From contig NZ_AP024469.1 in assembly GCF_016865365.1 (NCBI RefSeq), positions 4,060,501 through 4,124,500 of the forward strand: DNA of 64,000 bases, written 5' to 3'. The notes beneath the pieces are model-generated. The model had not been told where the DNA came from. It was given only the letters and a program-made list of their open reading frames with translations, and searched no databases. Numbering within the stretch: the first letter of the stretch is position 1; the number at the start of each line of letters is the position of its first letter. Both the position numbers and the translations under genes were made by a program. Positions 59,290 through 64,000 of this stretch are shown in pieces. This DNA is from Geobacter sp. SVR (GTDB taxonomy: Bacteria; Desulfobacterota; Desulfuromonadia; Geobacterales; Pseudopelobacteraceae).

Positions 59290-59553
59290 ATGAGATTCAC
59301 GCACACGACGCTGCTGGGCAGCCTGCTCGCCCTGCTCACGATCCAGCCCGCATCCGCCTTCGAATGCAAGGTCTGCCACAGTAAAAACCCCAAAATGGTG
59401 GCAATGCACAAGGCGCTTCAGGGGCAGAATTGCTTCGGTTGTCACCGGCCGGGCGAAAAGCTGATGGGCAAAGGAACCCCGAAAGACAGGGAGAGTCTGC
59501 TGAAACGGCGGATAACTGCGGCGGAGTGCCTGCCGTGTCACGGCAAGCGGTAA
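59290..59553 (+). CDS. Small triheme c-type cytochrome
   Basis: This 87-residue protein has a signal peptide (LLGSLLALLTIQPASA, cleavage near residue 23) and three CxxCH heme sites: CKVCH (26-30), CFGCH (48-52) and CLPCH (80-84). It starts at the ATG at 59290, preceded by CCAGGAGAAA. The mature size fits the periplasmic triheme class of Geobacter (PpcA family), but spacing differs and the fourth His ligands are not traced, so I give no symbol. It overlaps the end of the convergent pseudouridine synthase gene by 16 bp. Confidence 0.9.
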   Translation: MRFTHTTLLGSLLALLTIQPASAFECKVCHSKNPKMVAMHKALQGQNCFGCHRPGEKLMGKGTPKDRESLLKRRITAAECLPCHGKR

Positions 59554-60428
59554 TCGAGGCCATACTCTTTCATCATGGCGGCGAAGAGCCCGTCCGGCAG
59601 GGCTGTCAGGCGTATCTCCGTCCCTTTCTCATTCCGGAACGCGAGCGCTGCACAATGCAGCATCATCCTTTCACCCGGTTCGCCTTCGTAGGTCTTGTCC
59701 CCCACAATCGGCAGCCCACAGGATGCCAGGTGGACCCGGATCTGGTGGGTGCGCCCGGTCAAGGGGCGTGCATTCACCAGTGAATGCCCGCCGGACGCCC
59801 CAACCAGACGGAACTCCGTAACAGCCGATCGCCCCTGGGACATGATACCGTAACGGGCGGACCCGATCTTGCCGATGGCCCCATCCACACGCCAGACTTC
59901 CTGCTGAGGCTGGCCGCTGACCAACGCCAGATAAAGCTTCTCCACCTGCCCGTCGTGAAAGCGCTTTGAAAGCCAGGCAGCGGCTTGACGGTGCTTCGGA
60001 AACACCATAACGCCGGAGGTGCCGCGATCGAGGCGATGAATAATCCGGGCTGGTTCCTTGCTCCCCTGTTGGCGGAAATATTCCGCCACCCAGTATTCCA
60101 GGGTGCCCTTAAGCTGATAAGGGGTACGCTGGGTATTGACGCCGGCTGGCTTGTTGAGCGCCACCAGATCGCGATCCTCATACAGCAGCGCCTCCTGGGG
60201 CAGCACCAGTTCGCGGAAGCGTCCCGGCTCCATTACTCCCACTTCGATGACATCGCCGACCACGACGGTGCGGGATGCAACCCGCACCATGCTGTTGTTG
60301 ACGGCACAGCCCCCGCGGTCGATGATGCGACGGGCCTCGGATTTGCTGAGGCCGACGAAGAGCGCCGGGATGACGTCGTCCAAACGCCGCCCGCCGGTGG
60401 CCTCATTGACAGTTTCTCTGCGGATCAT
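59538..60428 (-). CDS. RluA-family pseudouridine synthase
   Basis: The 296-residue protein has an N-terminal S4 domain (RRLDDVIPALFVGLSKSEARRIIDRGG) and the RluA catalytic core with the Asp in IHRLDRGTSGVMVFPK. RPLTGRTHQIRVHLAS is the second signature, and ALNKPAGVNTQ the first. Target rRNA or tRNA site is unknown. The 3' end overlaps the cytochrome gene tail to tail by 16 bp. Confidence 0.93.
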   Translation of the reverse strand: MIRRETVNEATGGRRLDDVIPALFVGLSKSEARRIIDRGGCAVNNSMVRVASRTVVVGDVIEVGVMEPGRFRELVLPQEALLYEDRDLVALNKPAGVNTQRTPYQLKGTLEYWVAEYFRQQGSKEPARIIHRLDRGTSGVMVFPKHRQAAAWLSKRFHDGQVEKLYLALVSGQPQQEVWRVDGAIGKIGSARYGIMSQGRSAVTEFRLVGASGGHSLVNARPLTGRTHQIRVHLASCGLPIVGDKTYEGEPGERMMLHCAALAFRNEKGTEIRLTALPDGLFAAMMKEYGLDYRLP

Positions 60429-60511
60429 GCATTTGTACTACCCCGTTTCCGGACCTTAATGCAAACAATTTCAGGTGACGAACCAGTGCCACTCTGTTAT
60501 TTTGTCCCGCT

Positions 60512-61102
60512 ATGATTTTCGATACCGATGCCGATATCGTGGCGCTGCGCGGGCCGGTACCGCTGTCGCATCTGTTCCTCCGGCGCTTTGTGGGGCCGGG
60601 AAGCAACGCTGTCGACGCCACCTGCGGCAACGGCCACGACACCCGCCTGCTGGCCGAGCTGACGGGAGCGTCCGGCCGGGTATGGGCTTTCGACATTCAG
60701 GAAGAAGCGATCCGTGCGACAGGCGACCGTCTCGCCCAGGCAGGCTTGAGCGGAAGGGTCAGCCTGATCCAGGGCGGACACGAAACCATGGCCGAGCATG
60801 TCCCGGCCACCCAGACCGCGATCGTCTTCAACCTCGGCTATCGCCCGGGAGGAAACCGCAGTATCGTCACCCTCCCGGAAACGACCCTGGCCGCCTTTCG
60901 ACAGGCGCTGCAACTGCTGCTGCCTGCCGGCATCCTGGCGGCAACCGTCTACCCCGGACATGCGTCGGGGGCACGGGAGCACGACATGATCGAGACCTGG
61001 GCCGGCCAACTGGAGCCACAGGCATTCCACGTCTGGCGCATGGGACAATTGAACGCCGCCACCGGCGCGCCCTATTTCATCCTGATTCAGAAGGCAGGCT
61101 GA
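60512..61102 (+). CDS. mnmM: tRNA-modifying methyltransferase MnmM-like (YtqB family)
   Basis: The 196-residue class I SAM methyltransferase. The SAM-binding motif is AVDATCGNGHDTRLLAEL, followed by VWAFDIQEEAI and IVFNLGYRPGGNRSIVT, characteristic of the YtqB/MnmM family that methylates nm5s2U34 to mnm5s2U in tRNA. It diverges from the pseudouridine synthase gene and lies 2 bp before hpnI; an RNA-modification pairing with a hopanoid gene is probably chance. Confidence 0.82.
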   Translation: MIFDTDADIVALRGPVPLSHLFLRRFVGPGSNAVDATCGNGHDTRLLAELTGASGRVWAFDIQEEAIRATGDRLAQAGLSGRVSLIQGGHETMAEHVPATQTAIVFNLGYRPGGNRSIVTLPETTLAAFRQALQLLLPAGILAATVYPGHASGAREHDMIETWAGQLEPQAFHVWRMGQLNAATGAPYFILIQKAG

Positions 61103-61104
61103 AC

Positions 61105-62307
61105 ATGATCCGCTCACTGCTTCCCTTCATAGCTATCCTTCCGGCGCTGGTCTACAGCGTACTTTCATTGTTCTGCGCCCGACGGTTTTTCAAGAACCAG
61201 GGATCGGGGACCAGGAACCGGGAACCGGGAACGGCCACTGCAAAAACCGATTCTTCCCTGGTCCCTGGTCCCCGGTCCCCGATCCCCGGTGTCACCATTC
61301 TCAAACCGGTCAAGGGAATGGATGCAGAGAGTTTCGAGAACTTCAGCTCCTTCTGCCGCCAAGATTACCATGGCGAGTTGCAGCTGCTGTTTGCCGTGGC
61401 ATCCGCCGACGACCCGGTCGTTCCGGTCATCCGGCAACTGATCGAGGCCTTTCCCGGGCACTCCATCTCCCTGGCCGTCAATCCGGCCATCCATGGCCCC
61501 AATTATAAGGTCTCCAATCTGATCAACGCCTATCCCAAGGCGTGCCACGACATCATCATTGTCTGCGACAGCGATATTCGTGTCGCGCCGGACTGGCTCT
61601 CCCGCGTGACCGCGCATTTCGACGACCCCCAGGTAGGCCTGGTGACGTCCCTCTACCGGACCTCGCGGGTACACGGCATCGCTACTGCAATCGAAGCCAC
61701 CGGATTCACCACGGAGATGATCCCTAATGTGATGGTGGCGCTGCAACTGGAGGGGCTGTCGTTTGCACTCGGGGCATCGATGGCGGTCCGCCGTCAGGCA
61801 CTGGCCGGCATCGGCGGCTTTCAGGCGCTGGCCGATTATCTGGCTGACGATTACCAGTTGGGCAACAAGCTGCACCGGGCTGGCTGGCGCATCGCCCTGG
61901 ATGACTGCTTCGTCGAAAGCATGATGAAGACCGAGGATCTACCGGCAGTCCTGGCCAGACAGCTGCGCTGGGCACGCACCATGCGGGTCAGCCGTCCCGG
62001 TGGCTACCTGGCTTCGGGCATCACCCTGCCATTCCCCGCCGTTCTGCTGGCGGTATTCACTGCCGGCAGCGCCTCCACTGCCGTTGCGGCAGTCGGGCTG
62101 CTGTATGCCGTACGCATGGCCATCAGCCTCCACTTCAGCCGTTGCCTGGTCCGGGACTGCCTGCTCCCCCACTGGCTCTGGCTGATCCCGCTGCGTGACA
62201 TGCTCTCCTTCTGCTCGTGGTTGCTTTCGTTCCTGGGCAACCGCGTCGAATGGCGCGGCAACCGCTTTCGCCTCAGGCCGGGGGGCAAGCTGGAGGAGCT
62301 GGTTTGA
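61105..62307 (+). CDS. hpnI: HpnI-like hopanoid glycosyltransferase carrying an in-frame repeat insertion
   Basis: A GT21-type (ceramide glucosyltransferase-like) enzyme of 400 residues. HpnI adds GlcNAc to bacteriohopanetetrol. An N-terminal helix (LLPFIAILPALVYSVLSLF) is followed by VTILKPVKGMDAESFENFSSF, IIVCDSDIRVAPDWL (DxD region), GASMAVRRQALAGIGGF and the Q/RxxRW motif RQLRWARTMRV, then C-terminal helices. Residues about 31-60 (Pro/Gly/Arg/Ser-rich) come from an inverted-repeat element (61195-61287) and lengthen the linker. It starts 2 bp after mnmM. Confidence 0.85.
   Translation: MIRSLLPFIAILPALVYSVLSLFCARRFFKNQGSGTRNREPGTATAKTDSSLVPGPRSPIPGVTILKPVKGMDAESFENFSSFCRQDYHGELQLLFAVASADDPVVPVIRQLIEAFPGHSISLAVNPAIHGPNYKVSNLINAYPKACHDIIIVCDSDIRVAPDWLSRVTAHFDDPQVGLVTSLYRTSRVHGIATAIEATGFTTEMIPNVMVALQLEGLSFALGASMAVRRQALAGIGGFQALADYLADDYQLGNKLHRAGWRIALDDCFVESMMKTEDLPAVLARQLRWARTMRVSRPGGYLASGITLPFPAVLLAVFTAGSASTAVAAVGLLYAVRMAISLHFSRCLVRDCLLPHWLWLIPLRDMLSFCSWLLSFLGNRVEWRGNRFRLRPGGKLEELV
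61195..61287. repeat. GGGACCAGGGATC-family element inside hpnI (copy 2)
   Basis: The arms AACCAGGGATCGGGGACCAG (61195-61214) and CTGGTCCCCGGTCCCCGATC (61265-61284) are inverted repeats around a T/A-rich centre. The words match copy 1 at 35113-35192. It stays in frame and adds a short unstructured peptide between the membrane helix and the catalytic domain. Confidence 0.75.
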
Positions 62308-62404
62308 GCGCCAGTCAGCATTCGCACCGTGCTGTATACCGAATGTTCCTCCTTTACTTTTTCGATTAAAATATTGTATAAGTGACTTTTTTTCGAGGTG
62401 CTTG

Positions 62405-63175
62405 GTGTCAGCTCTGGTTCAGACCATAGGACAATGGACCATCGGTTCGGTACGCGAACTCGGCAGGATGGGATGGTTCATGATCTACTCCCTCTATGCC
62501 ATCTTCCGCCGGCCGGGCCGGCCGGTGCAGATCCTCAAGCAGATCAGCTTCATCGGCGCAAAGTCCCTGTTCGTCATCTGCCTGACTGCGGCTTTTACCG
62601 GCATGGTACTGGGACTGCAGGGCTATTACACGCTGGCCAAGTTCGGATCGGAAGGCATGCTCGGTACCGCGGTGGCACTTTCGCTGATCCGGGAGTTGGG
62701 ACCCGTCCTGACGGCCCTGATGGTCACCGGCCGGGCCGGCAGCGCCATTACCGCCGAAATCGGCATCATGCGCATCAGCGAACAGATCGACGCCCTTGAA
62801 ACCATGGCGCTCGATCCCTTCAAGTACCTGATCACTCCCAAGTTCATCGCCGCCTTGATCGCCCTGCCCCTGTTGTGCGCCATCTTCGATGTCGTCGGCA
62901 TTTACGGCGGTTGGCTGGTGGGGGTCAAGCTGCTGGGCGTCAACCCCGGAGCCTATTTTTACGAAATGGAAAAGTCGATTGTCTGGCGGGATATCTATTC
63001 CGGCATAGTCAAGTCGATATCATTCGGTCTTCTGATCGCCTGGGTGGGCTGTTACAAAGGCTATTATGCCGGGCACGGGGCCGAAGGAGTTTCCCGTGCC
63101 ACCACCGAATCGGTCGTATTGACCTCGGTGCTGGTGCTGGTCTGGGACTACTTCCTGACATCGGTGCTGTTATGA
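62405..63175 (+). CDS. mlaE: MlaE-family ABC transporter permease
   Basis: A 256-residue inner-membrane permease for phospholipid (or hopanoid) traffic. It starts at a GTG at 62405, with GAGGTG upstream. Family features are QISFIGAKSLFVICLTAAFTGMVL, the conserved ELGPVLTALMVTGRAGSAITAEIG and MRISEQIDALETMALDPFKYL. The ATPase gene mlaF follows after a 196-bp repeat. mlaD, B and C are presumed beyond the right edge. Confidence 0.93.
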   Translation: MSALVQTIGQWTIGSVRELGRMGWFMIYSLYAIFRRPGRPVQILKQISFIGAKSLFVICLTAAFTGMVLGLQGYYTLAKFGSEGMLGTAVALSLIRELGPVLTALMVTGRAGSAITAEIGIMRISEQIDALETMALDPFKYLITPKFIAALIALPLLCAIFDVVGIYGGWLVGVKLLGVNPGAYFYEMEKSIVWRDIYSGIVKSISFGLLIAWVGCYKGYYAGHGAEGVSRATTESVVLTSVLVLVWDYFLTSVLL

Positions 63176-63176
63176 C

Positions 63177-63372
63177 GGCACAGCAAAAGGTCCATCTACG
63201 GCGTTGCAAAGCGCCTTCGTCACTGCGGCGTACGACCCTCATCCTATCCTTCTCCCAGCGGGAGAAGGCATACCATTACCCTCTCCCGCTGGGAGAGGGT
63301 GGCCAACGGCCGGGTGAGGGGCCTCATTCCTCAGTCGCTTCGCGCCTTGTATCTGGGGCCTTTTGCTGTGCC
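63177..63372. repeat. Palindromic element between mlaE and mlaF
   Basis: The ends GGCACAGCAAAAGGTCC (63177) and GGGCCTTTTGCTGTGCC (to 63372) are inverted repeats with one mismatch. Inside is a second inverted pair with CCTTCTCCCAGCGGGAGAAGG and CCCTCTCCCGCTGGGAGAGGG-like words. It starts 2 bp after the mlaE stop and its right end abuts the GGAG of mlaF. No ORF is supported in it. Confidence 0.78.
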
Positions 63373-63389
63373 GTGGAGATAAATGCCAC

Positions 63390-64000
63390 ATGATCCGGCT
63401 GTACGACGTACATAAATCGTTCGGCGACCAGAAGGTGCTCAGGGGGCTGAACCTGGAGATTCCTGCCGGGCAGATCACCGCCATCATCGGCCCCAGCGGC
63501 GAAGGCAAGAGCGTGCTGATCAAGCATATGATCGGACTGCTGGAGCCTGACCGCGGGCGGATCGAAGTGGAAGGCGAAAGCATCCTGGGTGTCCGCCGCT
63601 CGACGCTGAACCGGATCCGCGAAAAATTCGGGATGCTTTTCCAGAATGCCGCGCTGTTCGACTCGATGACCGTCTTCGAGAACGTGGCTTTTCCCCTGCA
63701 GGAGAAGACCTCCCTGTCCAGGGACGAGATCAGCGCACGGGTATATTCCGCCCTGGAAGACGTGGGGCTGAAGAACGTCGGGCAGAAATACGCCGACGAA
63801 TTGTCAGGGGGCATGAAGAAGCGGGTCGGGCTGGCCCGGGCGCTGCTGCTGAATCCGAAGATTATTCTGTTCGACGAGCCGACCACCGGCCTCGACCCGA
63901 TCATCAAGCGCGCCATTCATCAGCTGATCAAGGAGACCCACGAGAAGTTCGGCTTTACGGCCGTAATCGTCTCCCACGAAATACCCGATATCTTCGATAT
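63390..64000 (+). CDS. mlaF: MlaF-like ABC transporter ATPase (cut by window edge)
   Basis: The first 203 residues of the ATPase partner of MlaE. Walker A is GPSGEGKSVLIKHMIG, the Q-loop is MLFQNAALFDSMTV, the signature LSGGMKKRVGLARAL and Walker B IILFDEPTTGLDP. It starts at the ATG at 63390, with GTGGAGAT upstream, right after the repeat. The gene is open at the right edge. Confidence 0.92.
   Translation, partial: MIRLYDVHKSFGDQKVLRGLNLEIPAGQITAIIGPSGEGKSVLIKHMIGLLEPDRGRIEVEGESILGVRRSTLNRIREKFGMLFQNAALFDSMTVFENVAFPLQEKTSLSRDEISARVYSALEDVGLKNVGQKYADELSGGMKKRVGLARALLLNPKIILFDEPTTGLDPIIKRAIHQLIKETHEKFGFTAVIVSHEIPDIFD

Overview
The window reads as chromosomal DNA of a Geobacteraceae/Desulfuromonadales bacterium (Geobacter- or Pelobacter-like). 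This is inferred from the nuo operon, a split F-type ATP synthase (a and c far from b', b and F1), a small triheme c-type cytochrome, a hopanoid glycosyltransferase (HpnI), archaeal-type LeuCD, GspB/ExeA-like proteins and the overall protein style. GC content is high and gene density is about 90%. No phage, integrase, transposase, CRISPR array or rRNA was seen. One tRNA is present (Ser, anticodon TGA).

Layout. 1-1872 (minus): start of the nuo operon (nuoA-B-C-D, nuoD cut by the window edge). 2134-5173 (plus): hemL, then the membrane cluster atpZ-atpI-atpB-atpE. 5266-9060 (minus): argH, ExeA-like ATPase, GspB and a lipoprotein. 9111-15395 (minus): arginine genes argB-argD-argF-argG, interrupted before argH by a Nudix hydrolase and a divergent nitrilase-fold protein. 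15479-25462 (minus): a REC-histidine kinase hybrid, alaS, recX, pilT, recA, cinA, larC and larB. 25629-28602 (plus): a LysR regulator and leuC-leuD. 28899-31593 (minus): a chemoreceptor and a beta-barrel protein. Then tatA (plus), an aminotransferase with a possible attenuator leader, small metabolic genes, hemE, an S4 protein, tRNA-Ser and serS (mostly minus).

38667-49530 holds capA and a B12-radical SAM gene (plus), namZ, a DUF4911 gene and arnD (minus), then a c-di-AMP riboswitch, two tandem kup potassium transporters and a CaCA antiporter (plus). 49573-57266 (minus) holds a YhcC-type radical SAM gene, an orphan gene and the atp operon for b', b and F1 (delta, alpha, gamma, beta, epsilon). 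57420-59040 (minus) is parA-parB. The end holds a triheme cytochrome, an RluA-type pseudouridine synthase, mnmM, hpnI, mlaE and the start of mlaF.

Themes. Energy conservation (Complex I, ATP synthase) and tetrapyrrole synthesis (hemL) share one inverted-repeat operator of the form GYATAC-N-GTATRC, which suggests joint control of three separate transcripts. Potassium uptake is under a c-di-AMP riboswitch with its own terminator. Several small dispersed inverted-repeat elements sit between or inside operon genes (12072, 27945, 28697, 35113, 61195, 63177), and one is carried in frame inside hpnI. An Ala-rich mini-ORF followed by an intrinsic terminator precedes an aminotransferase gene and may be an attenuator. 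All functional calls come from reading the sequence and remembered family features; no search was run.
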